A stretch of DNA of 64,000 nucleotides from an uncultured Ignavibacteria bacterium (lineage in GTDB: Bacteria; Bacteroidota; Ignavibacteria; Tepidaquicellales; Tepidaquicellaceae): positions 37,019 through 101,018 of the forward strand of contig CALJIG010000035.1 in the NCBI GenBank assembly GCA_937974175.1, read 5' to 3'. The translations under genes and the position numbers were made by a program. The notes beneath the pieces were generated by a model. That model did not search any database. It was given only the letters and a program-made list of their open reading frames with translations, and had not been told where the DNA came from. This document shows, one piece after another, positions 1 to 8,442 of the stretch; position 1 is the first letter of the stretch, and each line of letters begins with the position of its first letter.

Positions 1-227
1 CGTTACCTAATAACGAATATACAGTCGAAAGAAATTATCTTTTCATGATGGGTGATAACAGAAACAACTCACTCGATAGCCGTTTCTGGGGATTTATGCC
101 GGAAGAAAATATTGTAGGTCAGGCATTTATGCTTTACTGGTCATGGGATGCAAACATCCCTTTCTCGAATCTGTTTGACTTATTAGGGTCTATAAGATGG
201 GAAAGAATAGGAACACTGATAAAATAA
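1..227 (+). CDS. lepB: Signal peptidase I, C-terminal part (cut by window edge)
   Basis: This is the C-terminal end of a type I signal peptidase, the membrane enzyme that cleaves signal peptides from exported proteins on the outer face of the inner membrane. The reading frame is open from the left edge (frame beginning at base 3) and gives LPNNEYTVERNYLFMMGDNR followed by NNSLDSRFWG. The GDNRNNSxDSRxxG stretch is the conserved box E of the family. The catalytic Ser and Lys would lie upstream, outside the window. The frame ends at 227 and a strong terminator follows at 257-295, so this is the last gene of its transcript. The family assignment is secure; the start and full length cannot be seen. 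Confidence 0.93.
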   Translation, partial: LPNNEYTVERNYLFMMGDNRNNSLDSRFWGFMPEENIVGQAFMLYWSWDANIPFSNLFDLLGSIRWERIGTLIK

Positions 228-256
228 TTTAATCAACGACAATTATTATTTTTGAG

Positions 257-295
257 AACTCTGATTTTTTTAATGTAAAGGTCAGAGTTTTTTTT
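257..295 (+). terminator. Rho-independent terminator after lepB
   Basis: The arms AACTCTGA (257-264) and TCAGAGTT (282-289) pair perfectly. They are followed by an uninterrupted T run to 295, 30 bases after the lepB stop codon. Confidence 0.85.
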
Positions 296-393
296 ATCTA
301 AAAATATGTTTTATTTCGCACAAAAAAGTTGAAACCAATACTTCAAACTCTTTGTTGCTCTTAATAATACTAAAATTAAAACGGAGTTTCTTA

Positions 394-1377
394 TTGGATA
401 CTGGCTTACACTGGATTCTTTTTAACATATTTGTAATCGGAATGCTCGCCCTGGATTTGGGGGTATTCCATAAAAAATCACACAAGGTTGAGCTGAAAGA
501 AGCACTTGCATGGAGCGGCGTATGGATAGGCTTTGCATTAATTTTTGCATTAATGCTATGGCTGGGATGGATATATCAGGGTCCTTACGACCACTCAGAT
601 GTTACGATGAAATTTTTAACGGGATACCTTATTGAAAAATCGCTGAGCGTAGATAACGTATTTGTATTCGTGCTGCTCTTCGGATATTTCAAAGTGCCAA
701 GCGAGTACCAGCATAAAGTTTTATTCTGGGGAATTCTCGGCGCTTTAATTATGCGTGTTATTTTTATCTTCGCAGGTGTTGCTTTAATTCACAAGTTTGA
801 ATGGATAATATATGTGTTCGGCGCGTTCCTTATTTTCACCGGAATAAAAATTGCCGTGCAGAAAGATAAAGAAATGCATCCTGAAGATAACCCTGTGCTG
901 AAGCTTACGAAAAAATTCTTCAGAATGACTCCTAATTTTGAGGGAGATAAATTTTTTGTTACGAAAGATAAAGTAAGATATGCTACACCGCTTTTTGCTG
1001 TACTGGTTCTTATTGAAACAACGGATTTGATTTTCGCCGTAGATTCTATCCCTGCAGTCCTTTCGATTTCAAGTGACCCTTTTATTGTTTATACTTCGAA
1101 CGTATTTGCAATATTAGGATTAAGAGCTTTGTATTTTGCACTGGCAGGTATAATGCACTTATTCCATTATTTGAATTACGGTCTGGCTGTTATACTTGTA
1201 TTTGTAGGTACTAAAATGTTATTAGGTAAGGGAGTTATCCCTACTGAAATATCACTGCTGGTAATTGCAAGCGTATTACTGCTTTCGGTAATGCTCTCCT
1301 TGATGTTTCCAAAAAAAGGAGCGAAAGAAAAACAAATCGAAGAACAAATAGAAAAGGATACTGAGAATAAATTATAG
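394..1377 (+). CDS. TerC/Alx family integral membrane protein
   Basis: This is a polytopic inner-membrane protein of the TerC family, whose members are linked to tellurite resistance and, in better-studied cases, to manganese export. Hallmarks are LALDLGVF near the N terminus, LIEKSLSVDNVFVF in the middle and ETTDLIFAVDSIPAV in the second half; the acidic residues in these membrane segments are the family signature. Hydrophobic segments fill most of the chain and the tail is charged (KEKQIEEQIEKD). I favour the TTG at 394 as the start (MDTGLHWILFN), because GGAG at 383-386 lies 7 bases upstream. A longer reading from 352 adds 14 residues without a ribosome site. The 100-base leader has no riboswitch that I recognise. 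Substrate is unknown. Confidence 0.88.
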   Translation: MDTGLHWILFNIFVIGMLALDLGVFHKKSHKVELKEALAWSGVWIGFALIFALMLWLGWIYQGPYDHSDVTMKFLTGYLIEKSLSVDNVFVFVLLFGYFKVPSEYQHKVLFWGILGALIMRVIFIFAGVALIHKFEWIIYVFGAFLIFTGIKIAVQKDKEMHPEDNPVLKLTKKFFRMTPNFEGDKFFVTKDKVRYATPLFAVLVLIETTDLIFAVDSIPAVLSISSDPFIVYTSNVFAILGLRALYFALAGIMHLFHYLNYGLAVILVFVGTKMLLGKGVIPTEISLLVIASVLLLSVMLSLMFPKKGAKEKQIEEQIEKDTENKL

Positions 1378-1378
1378 C

Positions 1379-1402
1379 GTTACGAAGCAGGAGCTTCGTA
1401 AC
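1379..1402. repeat. Stem-loop GTTACGAAG-CAGGAG-CTTCGTAAC
   Basis: Perfect 9-bp arms (1379-1387 and 1394-1402) enclose the hexamer CAGGAG, directly behind the TerC stop codon. The loop is the reverse complement of the CTCCTG loop found in the palindromes around cydAB (44475-44500), so this looks like an isolated member of that family. Confidence 0.7.
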
Positions 1403-1414
1403 AAATTCAGATTA

Positions 1415-1447
1415 AAGCTGTGTGCAGAAATGCGCATAGCTTTTTTT
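1415..1447 (+). terminator. Rho-independent terminator after the TerC gene
   Basis: The arms AAGCTGTGTGC (1415-1425) and GCGCATAGCTT (1432-1442) pair along 11 positions with two G-U pairs, and the T run reaches 1447. Confidence 0.8.
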
Positions 1448-1496
1448 ATATCCTTTGCATTTTAAAATAAATATTATGACTAAACTTTAATAAACA

Positions 1497-2615
1497 TTGT
1501 CTGGACTTTACATACATATTCCATTCTGCAGAAGAAAATGCACATACTGTGATTTTTATCTCGTAACAAATCTGAATATAGTAGAAAAATTTGTTTCTAA
1601 TTTACTAAAAGAGATAGAGCTTACCGCTCCGCTTTATAAAACTGAAAAATACGATACAATATTTTTCGGCGGCGGCACTCCTTCCCTATTGCCTCCTGCA
1701 AGATTAAAAGATATTATAGATGCTTTAAAAAATAATTTTACTGTTTCTGATATTTCTGAGGTTACTATTGAAGCAAACCCGGAAGATTTTTTCGAAGCAA
1801 ATTTTGAGGAATATAAAGATGCGGGAATAAATCGTTTCAGCTTTGGTGTGCAGTCATTTATAGATGAAGAGCTAAAATTTTTAACACGTATGCATACGGC
1901 TGAGCAGGCTGAAAATGTAATTAGAGAATGCCGTAGAATTTTTGATAATGTTAGCTGCGATATAATCTATTCCCTGCCGGATCAAACAAAAGAAAATTTA
2001 GAGTATTCACTCAATAAAGTAATCGAGCTGAACATTCCTCACGTTTCAGCTTACACTTTAATTTTCGAAGAACAGACAAAGCTTTATACTCTGCTGCAGA
2101 AAAAAATTGTTATTCAGAATGAAGATTCAGTTGAGTCCGATTTGTATTCTTACGTTTCAAATTTTTTAATGAAGAATGGATTTATTCATTACGAAGTATC
2201 GAATTATGCGAAGCCCGGTTATGAATCAAAACACAATCTGAAATACTGGAGCTATGAAAATTACATTGGCTTTGGTCCTTCGGCGCACTCACTTCATAAC
2301 GACAGGCGCTGGAATAATTTCCGTGATATAATAAAATATAATATATATCTGCAGGATGGAAAACTGCCTGTAGAAAATGAAATTATCCTTGATGAAAAAA
2401 TGATGAAGATGGAATTTATTATGCTGGCATTGAGAAGTACGGGAGTAAATTACGAACGGTATAAAAAATTCTTCAATACAAATTTTTATGAGGAGTTTGA
2501 ATATTCAATAAATGAATTACAGCAAAACCGTCTAGGAATAATTTTAGCAGAGGATTTTAAACTTACTGAAAAAGGTTATAAACTAACAGATGAGATTGTA
2601 GCTAAATACTTCTGA
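1497..2615 (+). CDS. hemW: Radical SAM heme chaperone HemW
   Basis: HemW proteins are oxygen-independent coproporphyrinogen oxidase homologues that bind heme and a 4Fe-4S cluster and are thought to deliver heme to respiratory enzymes. The cluster motif is seen as C11-R-R-K-C15-T-Y-C18-D, followed by FFGGGTPSLL (SAM-binding GGTP motif) and TIEANPEDF. FGVQSFIDEELKFLTRMH and the HVSAYTLIFE stretch are also typical. The motif is the HemW type CxxxCxYCDF. At 372 residues it has the usual length, with the C-terminal HemW domain. The start is a TTG at 1497 placed so that the iron-sulfur motif begins at residue 11, as usual. The cytochrome bd genes lie in the same window but 40 kb away. Its end overlaps the convergent PAP2 gene by 14 bases. 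Confidence 0.93.
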   Translation: MSGLYIHIPFCRRKCTYCDFYLVTNLNIVEKFVSNLLKEIELTAPLYKTEKYDTIFFGGGTPSLLPPARLKDIIDALKNNFTVSDISEVTIEANPEDFFEANFEEYKDAGINRFSFGVQSFIDEELKFLTRMHTAEQAENVIRECRRIFDNVSCDIIYSLPDQTKENLEYSLNKVIELNIPHVSAYTLIFEEQTKLYTLLQKKIVIQNEDSVESDLYSYVSNFLMKNGFIHYEVSNYAKPGYESKHNLKYWSYENYIGFGPSAHSLHNDRRWNNFRDIIKYNIYLQDGKLPVENEIILDEKMMKMEFIMLALRSTGVNYERYKKFFNTNFYEEFEYSINELQQNRLGIILAEDFKLTEKGYKLTDEIVAKYF

Positions 2616-3549
2616 AGTTTATATTTTTCTTTTTGTAAATATGATTTGATATAAAAATTGCTGCGAGGATAAATGGAATTGCTCCGAGCAAATCTGCAAC
2701 ATAATGATAACGAAGATACACCGTCGAAAAAATCATAAGGCATGCATACGGAAGATAAAAGTAAAAAGTATTTGAACGGATTTTTCTTGAAAGATAAGCG
2801 ATAAGCACTATCATAATAGTATGTCCCGAAGGAAAGGCATCGCGCTGCGCATAATTTTCGGGGTCGGGTACTCCCACCGGAATCGACTCGCCAAAATCAA
2901 TCACCTGTCTTAATAACTTAGTAAAAAATATTCCAGGCAGTTCAGTATCAATTGATTGAAAAGTGTGAATTGTAAACCGCGGACCTATAGCCGGTACCAT
3001 CAAATACCCGAGGAATGAAAGATAAAATCCGAGAAAGATAACAAGCATCGCATATTTAAGCTCTTCATATCTGTGCCACAGATACAGCTCCATTGCAAAG
3101 ATAACAGGCATCAGGTAAAATATTCCGTAAATGATCTGTATGAACTCAGTGAACCATGGGTTATTAAAATAAAGTGAAATGGTTGTCGGGTCAGTTCCGA
3201 ATATTGCCCTGTCTATCCCGGCAAGATAGCTGTCATACAGCACCGGACTTGAATACACCATCAGATAATAAATCTGCTTGAAACAAAAGAGCACCATTAG
3301 TATCGGATAAAAAAATCTTATGAAACGCGCTACTCCGGGTTTGCGTTTTGCGAAGTCATCTTTTTTTTCATAGATGCTTACGCAATAAACAATTGCAATG
3401 CCAAGAAATAAATTCAAGGCAATCATCACAAACTTTCCCATGATGGGAAGAAGGAATAATCCGATTAAACTGAGTACGAGAAGGAAAATCTGATTTGTTA
3501 TATCGGGAGCTTCTAAGTATCGTAACCTATTTTTAAAATCCTCAATCAA
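2602..3549 (-). CDS. PAP2-superfamily membrane phosphatase/phosphotransferase
   Basis: This is a 315-residue multi-pass membrane protein with the split PAP2 (type 2 phosphatidic acid phosphatase) signature: AFPSGHTIMIV followed about 35 residues later by RYHYVADLLGA, which supply the catalytic histidines. The long form with extra N-terminal membrane segments resembles inositol-phosphotransferase/sphingomyelin-synthase-like members, so a lipid head-group phosphatase or transferase acting at the outer face of the inner membrane is likely; the substrate is unknown. It starts with TTG 9 bases after the mgtE stop, so the two are probably co-transcribed. Its last codons overlap the end of hemW on the opposite strand. 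Confidence 0.85.
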   Translation of the reverse strand: MIEDFKNRLRYLEAPDITNQIFLLVLSLIGLFLLPIMGKFVMIALNLFLGIAIVYCVSIYEKKDDFAKRKPGVARFIRFFYPILMVLFCFKQIYYLMVYSSPVLYDSYLAGIDRAIFGTDPTTISLYFNNPWFTEFIQIIYGIFYLMPVIFAMELYLWHRYEELKYAMLVIFLGFYLSFLGYLMVPAIGPRFTIHTFQSIDTELPGIFFTKLLRQVIDFGESIPVGVPDPENYAQRDAFPSGHTIMIVLIAYLSRKIRSNTFYFYLPYACLMIFSTVYLRYHYVADLLGAIPFILAAIFISNHIYKKKNINFRSI

Positions 3550-3558
3550 TAATATAAT

Positions 3559-4959
3559 TTACAAGTGGGTTAATAGGTATGTTGCGAGTGTTAAAAATAT
3601 TGTAATGCCTACTACATCCTGAAATGCAGTTTCAAAGGGACCCGATGTAATGGCAGGATCAAAACCAAGTTTTTTGGAGAGAAAAGGAAACACTGTGCCG
3701 ACTACTCCTGAAAGATTGATAGAAATGAACATAGATATACCAACAGTAAACGAAAATAAAAACTTATTGGTATCCTCCCATATGTAACCCATAAATGCAA
3801 CAATCAATCCGACTACAAGACCTATAATAATAGTAGTCTGCAATTGTCTTTTAACAGGCTCAAACCATCTGTCTAAACTTATTAAACCAGTATCAAGCGC
3901 GCGCACAACTATAGCTGCAGATTGCAAGCCGGTATTGCCTGCTATAGCAGAAATTATGGGCATGAACGATGCAAGAAGAATTACTTTTCTTAAAGTCTCA
4001 TCAAACGATGCTATCACAAAACCTCCGACAAATTCTATTCCAAGTGTTATCAATACCCATGGAAGACGAAGCTTAGCAATCTGGAACGGTGATTTTTTTT
4101 CAAGCTCTTCGGAATCGGAACCAACCATCTTTGCAACATCTTCGGAATATTCCTCTTCCATAACATCCATAATATCATCGGAAGAAATTTTTCCTATTAC
4201 TCTACCGTTTAGATCGACTACGGGCAATGACACAAGGTCATAGCTTCTGAAAATATTTGCAACTTCCTGCTGGTCAACATCGGCACGGACTGAAATTACA
4301 TCGGGATTCATTACATCAATAATTTTTTTATGCGCCTCTTTCATCAGAATAATAATTCTTTTCAAAGAAATTATTCCTACCAGTTTGTATTCATTATCTA
4401 CAACCCATACGTTATAAAGCTGGTCAACTTCATCAGCCTGGTCCTGAATTTCCTGAATCGCTTCGGCAACGGTTTTATCGCAATGAATTACGACGTATTC
4501 CTTCGCCATAATACCGCCGGCAGTATTCTCGTCATATTGAAGAAGCTCACGGACTTCCTGCGAATCTTCTTTGTCGATCGTATCAAGGTTTTGCAGCACT
4601 TCATGCTTCTCTTCGTCATCAAGGTCGCTTACAAAGTCAGCGGCGTCATCGGAATACATCTCGCTTACGATGGAGCTAAGCTTCGTGCCTTCAAGTCTTT
4701 CTACTATTTCATCTTTTCTTTCATCTGAAAGTTCGAGCAGAACGTTACTGGCAGTTTCATGCTCAAGCAATGAAAAAAGATAAAATGCATCATCATCATC
4801 ATCTAAGTTTTCAATAATAACTGCAATATCAAAATCATATAAATCGGCGATGATATTTCGAAGCGCACCGTCCGACTTATCGTGAATAAGCCCGGTGATA
4901 TTTTCTAATATCTCTTTATCAACTTCAAGAACTGATTTATATGTATTTTCTTTTGACAA
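3559..4959 (-). CDS. mgtE: Magnesium transporter MgtE
   Basis: MgtE is a magnesium channel of the inner membrane that is gated by its cytoplasmic domains. The 466 residues show the full family layout: an acidic MgtE N domain (about 20-130, with a DDDDD run), two CBS domains (about 140-260; KEYVVIHCDKTVAEAI and VISVRADVDQQEVA), a linker helix with many acidic residues (EEEYSEDVAKMVGSDSEELE), then five membrane segments beginning near residue 295. The pore-region signature SAIAGNTGLQSAA is intact. The start is TTG at 4959. It is followed after 9 bases by the PAP2 gene. I see no M-box riboswitch in the short upstream gap. Confidence 0.95.
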   Translation of the reverse strand: MSKENTYKSVLEVDKEILENITGLIHDKSDGALRNIIADLYDFDIAVIIENLDDDDDAFYLFSLLEHETASNVLLELSDERKDEIVERLEGTKLSSIVSEMYSDDAADFVSDLDDEEKHEVLQNLDTIDKEDSQEVRELLQYDENTAGGIMAKEYVVIHCDKTVAEAIQEIQDQADEVDQLYNVWVVDNEYKLVGIISLKRIIILMKEAHKKIIDVMNPDVISVRADVDQQEVANIFRSYDLVSLPVVDLNGRVIGKISSDDIMDVMEEEYSEDVAKMVGSDSEELEKKSPFQIAKLRLPWVLITLGIEFVGGFVIASFDETLRKVILLASFMPIISAIAGNTGLQSAAIVVRALDTGLISLDRWFEPVKRQLQTTIIIGLVVGLIVAFMGYIWEDTNKFLFSFTVGISMFISINLSGVVGTVFPFLSKKLGFDPAITSGPFETAFQDVVGITIFLTLATYLLTHL

Positions 4960-4982
4960 TTTTATAAAACGCTATTGATTGG

Positions 4983-5022
4983 AAAAAAAAAATGAAGTCT
5001 TGCAAGTTATCTATTACAAGAC
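4983..5022 (-). terminator. Probable terminator of the L12-like gene
   Basis: Read on the minus strand, GTCTTG and CAAGAC (5022-5017 and 5002-4997) form a 6-bp stem with a 14-base loop, followed by TTCA and a run of ten T. The stem is short, so efficiency is uncertain. Confidence 0.5.
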
Positions 5023-5072
5023 GCAGTTTCAATTTAAAACGGTAAATGAATTATTAAATTTTGAGAGGAGGA

Positions 5073-5630
5073 TTAAATGCGTAAATTATTTTTGCGGGCA
5101 AATTCTTCACAGTATTGTTTTGCTTCGGCTAATCCGCCACCTGATGCTTCACGGTATAATTTAATTGCAGTAATGAAATTTCCGTTTTCAATAAGCACTT
5201 TCATTTTTTTTTCAAGCATGGAATCATTGCTTTCAAATACATCTTTTTTCTCTTCGCCATTGCCTTCAGATTTAAATAGTCCCGGCATTTTTTTCATTAT
5301 TTCTTCAGCCTGCTCAACTACTGCTTTTGCATCGGCAAGAGGTATGTTTTCTTTTTGCTGAACATGTTTTATGGCTTCAAGCTTTTTTCCCTGCTCCATA
5401 AATTCCACAATTTCACCAATCAATTTAAAATCTTTAGCGGCAGCTCTTATATTCTTTTTAGTTTGAAGTGAAGGGTCGTACATTTCAGTAGACTGAGCGA
5501 ATATCTGCTGGTCTCTTGGAATAGAATATACTTTCGATTTCTTCTCCCTTCCTGAAAATAATTTTACAAGAACAAAGAAAAGGAATGCTATCCCGGCACC
5601 GATTAATCCATATATAAATGTATCAGGCAT
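5073..5630 (-). CDS. Membrane-anchored protein with two L7/L12-C-terminal-like modules
   Basis: The 185-residue product has one N-terminal membrane helix (about residues 6-25) followed by a basic stretch (GREKKSK), so the rest should face the cytoplasm. Two segments look alike: residues 77-112 (KKLEAIKHVQQKENIPLADAKAVVEQAEE) and 145-180 (NFITAIKLYREASGGGLAEAKQYCEEF, written here as visible features rather than full motifs). Both follow the pattern of the ribosomal protein L7/L12 C-terminal domain (IKxxRexTGLGLkEAK). That domain binds translation factors on the ribosome; whether this protein touches ribosomes is not known. A linker with many charged residues separates the modules. It lies upstream of mgtE but is separated by a probable terminator. 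Function unknown. Confidence 0.7.
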   Translation of the reverse strand: MPDTFIYGLIGAGIAFLFFVLVKLFSGREKKSKVYSIPRDQQIFAQSTEMYDPSLQTKKNIRAAAKDFKLIGEIVEFMEQGKKLEAIKHVQQKENIPLADAKAVVEQAEEIMKKMPGLFKSEGNGEEKKDVFESNDSMLEKKMKVLIENGNFITAIKLYREASGGGLAEAKQYCEEFARKNNLRI

Positions 5631-5735
5631 AATTTTAATTTACTAAATTCGAATTATTTTTACTATGTAGAGAAACAGCATCAAAATAGATTTTAAATAA
5701 TATATTGATTATCTTGCAGAAAAATAAATCCCAAA

Positions 5736-6446
5736 ATGAAAACTCTCCTTATTTTACTATTATCAATTATAAGTTTAAATTTATTTGCTCAGGATTGGGA
5801 CGATGATATACACGAAAAAAAGCACAATAAAAAACACGAACATTATTACCACAACTACTTTACAATAGGATTGTATACAGGAACATATATGGGAAAAAAA
5901 CCTGTCTACTCCGGTAATTTTTTCTTTAACTCAATTTCTACTGAAATCGAATATTTCAAATTCAGCGATCTCTCAGTATTTATAAAAGGTACATATCAAT
6001 TTTCAGAAACATCTTTGTATACTTTGACAGGAAACTATGAATCCCCCAATTTAATTTTTAACGAACCATATACCAACCGGATAGTTTTTACATTTGGAGG
6101 GAGATATTATCTCGGCAAAAAACATAACAAGGTTAACCCTTATCTTCAGACCGGAATAACACAGGAAGGCAGCTTCGTTGATAAATACTCTGTTACTTTT
6201 GATGGCGGCCCGGGAAATCAATTTACACAAAATTACAACAAATTTTATAAACTGCGTTTCTCATTTAATCTTGGCGTTGGTTTCACGGTTAAATTAAATA
6301 AAAGACTCAACTTTGATATGAAATACGATTTAATGAAATCACTTGAGAGGGAGTCGAGAGATAGACGCTATTTTGATTATGAAAACGATGACACAGGAAG
6401 TATAAACGCTTTTTCAGTTTTCGCAGGTATAAAATATAATCTATAA
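5736..6446 (+). CDS. Predicted outer-membrane beta-barrel protein with His-rich N terminus
   Basis: This is a 236-residue secreted protein with a clear signal peptide (MKTLLILLLSIISLNLFAQ). The mature N terminus is rich in histidine and charged residues (HEKKHNKKHEHYYHNYF, seven His in 17 residues), which could bind metal. The rest alternates polar and aromatic residues and ends in a Phe/Tyr-containing strand (FSVFAGIKYNL), as expected of a small outer-membrane barrel. The gene 5 bases downstream encodes a shorter paralogue with the same ending. No specific family recognised; the barrel call is an inference from strand pattern, aromatic girdle residues and the C-terminal strand. Confidence 0.75.
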   Translation: MKTLLILLLSIISLNLFAQDWDDDIHEKKHNKKHEHYYHNYFTIGLYTGTYMGKKPVYSGNFFFNSISTEIEYFKFSDLSVFIKGTYQFSETSLYTLTGNYESPNLIFNEPYTNRIVFTFGGRYYLGKKHNKVNPYLQTGITQEGSFVDKYSVTFDGGPGNQFTQNYNKFYKLRFSFNLGVGFTVKLNKRLNFDMKYDLMKSLERESRDRRYFDYENDDTGSINAFSVFAGIKYNL

Positions 6447-6451
6447 CCCCT

Positions 6452-7072
6452 ATGAAAAAAATATTATTAATTATTTTAATTTTAATCAGCAGTAATTTAT
6501 TTGCACAGGAAAATAACGAAGATTATTTTCAAATCGGTTTATATGGAGGTGAGTATCAGAGTTTTGCTTCCCCTTTCTATGAGCCTTCTTATGTTATAAA
6601 TACAATTGGAATTGAATTGGAAAATATAAAAACTGAGCATTTCAGTTTTTATATAAAAGCTAATTATCAGAATACATATAACGAAATACAAAAGTTACTA
6701 GATTTACCGCCCTTTACTTATGACTATAAAAATCCCAAAATGTACAGATTTATTTTAAATTTTGGTGTTAAATATTATACAAGAATTAAATCACCACAAA
6801 TTTATTTTAATTTAGGATTATCTCATGAAAATCTTTCTGTAGGCGAGTATTCATATACAGTCAGCGATCCTATGAGTGGTGCTGTTTATGGGAGAAGTTC
6901 AGGCTCACATCAATATAATAAATTATTTATTGATTGCGGTACAGGATTGAAATTTAAGCTCAGTAATAAAATTAGCTTAGATCTGCAATATTCATTTGGT
7001 ATAAACTTCGAGAAAAGATATAATACAATCTCTTCTAATACTATTTTAGCAGGAATAAAGTATACCCTATAA
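6452..7072 (+). CDS. Predicted outer-membrane beta-barrel protein, paralogue of the preceding gene
   Basis: The 206-residue product has a signal peptide (MKKILLIILILISSNLFAQ) and follows the same plan as its neighbour: YFQIGLYGG versus YFTIGLYTG near the N terminus, a middle FGVKYYTRIKSPQIYFNLG versus FGGRYYLGKKHNKVNPYLQ, and the C-terminal ILAGIKYTL versus VFAGIKYNL. It lacks the His-rich stretch. The start lies 5 bases after the previous stop, so the two genes form an operon and probably arose by tandem duplication. No function can be assigned. Confidence 0.75.
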   Translation: MKKILLIILILISSNLFAQENNEDYFQIGLYGGEYQSFASPFYEPSYVINTIGIELENIKTEHFSFYIKANYQNTYNEIQKLLDLPPFTYDYKNPKMYRFILNFGVKYYTRIKSPQIYFNLGLSHENLSVGEYSYTVSDPMSGAVYGRSSGSHQYNKLFIDCGTGLKFKLSNKISLDLQYSFGINFEKRYNTISSNTILAGIKYTL

Positions 7073-7075
7073 CTT

Positions 7076-7528
7076 CTATTCCAAATGCAGCTTCATGCCT
7101 TCATGGGTAGCTTTGAAGCCAAGCTTCTCATAAAAGCGGTGAGCATCTTTTCGTTGCTTATCTGTAGTAAGCTGAACAATGCGGCATTTTTTTTTCTTTG
7201 CTCTTTCTATTGCATACTCCATCATCTTTGTGCCGATTCCCTTCCCTGTCATAGTATCTTTCACTCTTACACTTTCAATCATCATTCTCATACTTCCGCA
7301 GTAAGTCAGGTTAGGAATAAAAGTAAGCTGCATCGTACCGATGATTTCACCATCCAGCTCAAGAACAGTCAGCTCCTGATTTGAGTCAGCATCTATACGA
7401 TAAAAAAAATCATAGTAAGATGAAGGAAGCGGCATTTCAAATCTTTCCCTTGTCTTCCCGAGGAAATCATTTGCCAGCATTTCTACAATTGCCGGCACAT
7501 CTTCTTTAACAGCCTTTCTGAAAATCAT
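7076..7528 (-). CDS. GNAT-family N-acetyltransferase
   Basis: This small cytoplasmic acetyltransferase of the GNAT superfamily uses acetyl-CoA; the acceptor is unknown. It begins MIFRKAVKEDVPAIVEML, the usual first strand and helix. The acetyl-CoA pyrophosphate loop is VKDTMTGKGIGTKMM, and DAHRFYEKLGF is the typical last motif. I place the start at 7528, giving 150 residues, because this ATG overlaps the upstream stop codon as ATGA (7528-7525), a common sign of translational coupling. A longer frame from 7564 would add 12 residues with no support. It forms a two-gene operon with the upstream TPR-like gene. Confidence 0.88.
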   Translation of the reverse strand: MIFRKAVKEDVPAIVEMLANDFLGKTRERFEMPLPSSYYDFFYRIDADSNQELTVLELDGEIIGTMQLTFIPNLTYCGSMRMMIESVRVKDTMTGKGIGTKMMEYAIERAKKKKCRIVQLTTDKQRKDAHRFYEKLGFKATHEGMKLHLE

Positions 7529-8304
7529 GTATATCTCTGTAAAATTTTGTAAAGCACAAAACACATTACAATTATTAAGGCTATAAGAAATGAAAAAACA
7601 TAAACAGGATTCAGCCTCGGCTTTTTAATTCCCTTCTCCTCAGCTTTTTTCTTCTTTCTTTTTTCTTCGTCGTCTTCTGCAAGAATTTTTTCCATCCATA
7701 GCTTTGTATCTGTAAAATTTTCGTTCACTTCAAGAAAGAGCGGCGAGTTCACCTGCTTAAGATTTGCCTCTGCATAAGATTTTAAATTCAATATGCTCTC
7801 CGGAATTTCGTATCTGTGCTTTAAATCATTCAGATAAACCTTATTGCAATACTCAACAATCAACCTGCTTACATTAGCGTTGCTGCCGAAAACCATGCCG
7901 TCAAGCTCGAGTAAATAGTTCAAGTCATTTCTGAACAGCCTCATCATGCCTGCTTTTTCAATCTTCACAAATAATTCATTGCGGTCTTTCTCGTTTGAAA
8001 TCTGAAAATATGTTTTAGCATAGTACATGCTCTGGTTTCGCATATCGGCTATTTTTTTTGCATTAGGCGTCAGGTCGTAGTCAATATCATAGCCTTCGCT
8101 TGAAGCGATATGCGGTTCGACTTTAAAATCGGTGCAGATAATATCGAGATAATATTTATAAGGAATTAAGATTCGCTGCCATAGCGCTTCTTTATGGGTG
8201 GGATGTAACTCAAGAATTTCATCAATGTACTCAATCGCGCTTTCGAAGTTTTTTAAAGCAACTTCTTCCTGAGCCAGAGTGAGCTTGTTTTCGATATTGA
8301 GCAT
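7525..8304 (-). CDS. TPR-like protein with C-terminal membrane anchor
   Basis: The 259-residue product starts with a helix pair that resembles a tetratricopeptide repeat (ALKNFESAIEYIDEILELHPTHKEAL is the segment; key residues are the A/Y/A/P positions of a TPR). The middle is helical and charged with no recognised domain. A very basic stretch (EEKRKKKKAEEKGIKKPR) precedes one membrane helix near the C terminus (VFSFLIALIIVMCFVLY), so it is probably tail-anchored with the bulk in the cytoplasm. The acetyltransferase gene overlaps its stop codon by 4 bases. Function unknown. Confidence 0.7.
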   Translation of the reverse strand: MLNIENKLTLAQEEVALKNFESAIEYIDEILELHPTHKEALWQRILIPYKYYLDIICTDFKVEPHIASSEGYDIDYDLTPNAKKIADMRNQSMYYAKTYFQISNEKDRNELFVKIEKAGMMRLFRNDLNYLLELDGMVFGSNANVSRLIVEYCNKVYLNDLKHRYEIPESILNLKSYAEANLKQVNSPLFLEVNENFTDTKLWMEKILAEDDEEKRKKKKAEEKGIKKPRLNPVYVFSFLIALIIVMCFVLYKILQRYT

Positions 8305-8442
8305 GTTCTAAAGGGAATTAATCAAAATAAGATAAAAGTCTCTTATTAGAAATATAATTCTTAATCTTAACATTGCTTTTTGAATTGAAGCACTTACTAA
8401 AAGCAGCAATTTTTGAATATACTTTTTTTAAATCAAACTAAT

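Noticed and set aside
352..393. Longer TerC start at 352
   Set aside because: Adds 14 residues without ribosome site, whereas TTG at 394 has GGAG at the right distance.
298..393. Manganese (yybP-ykoY) riboswitch before the TerC gene
   Set aside because: The leader is under 100 bases, AT-rich, and lacks the conserved paired elements that I could look for.
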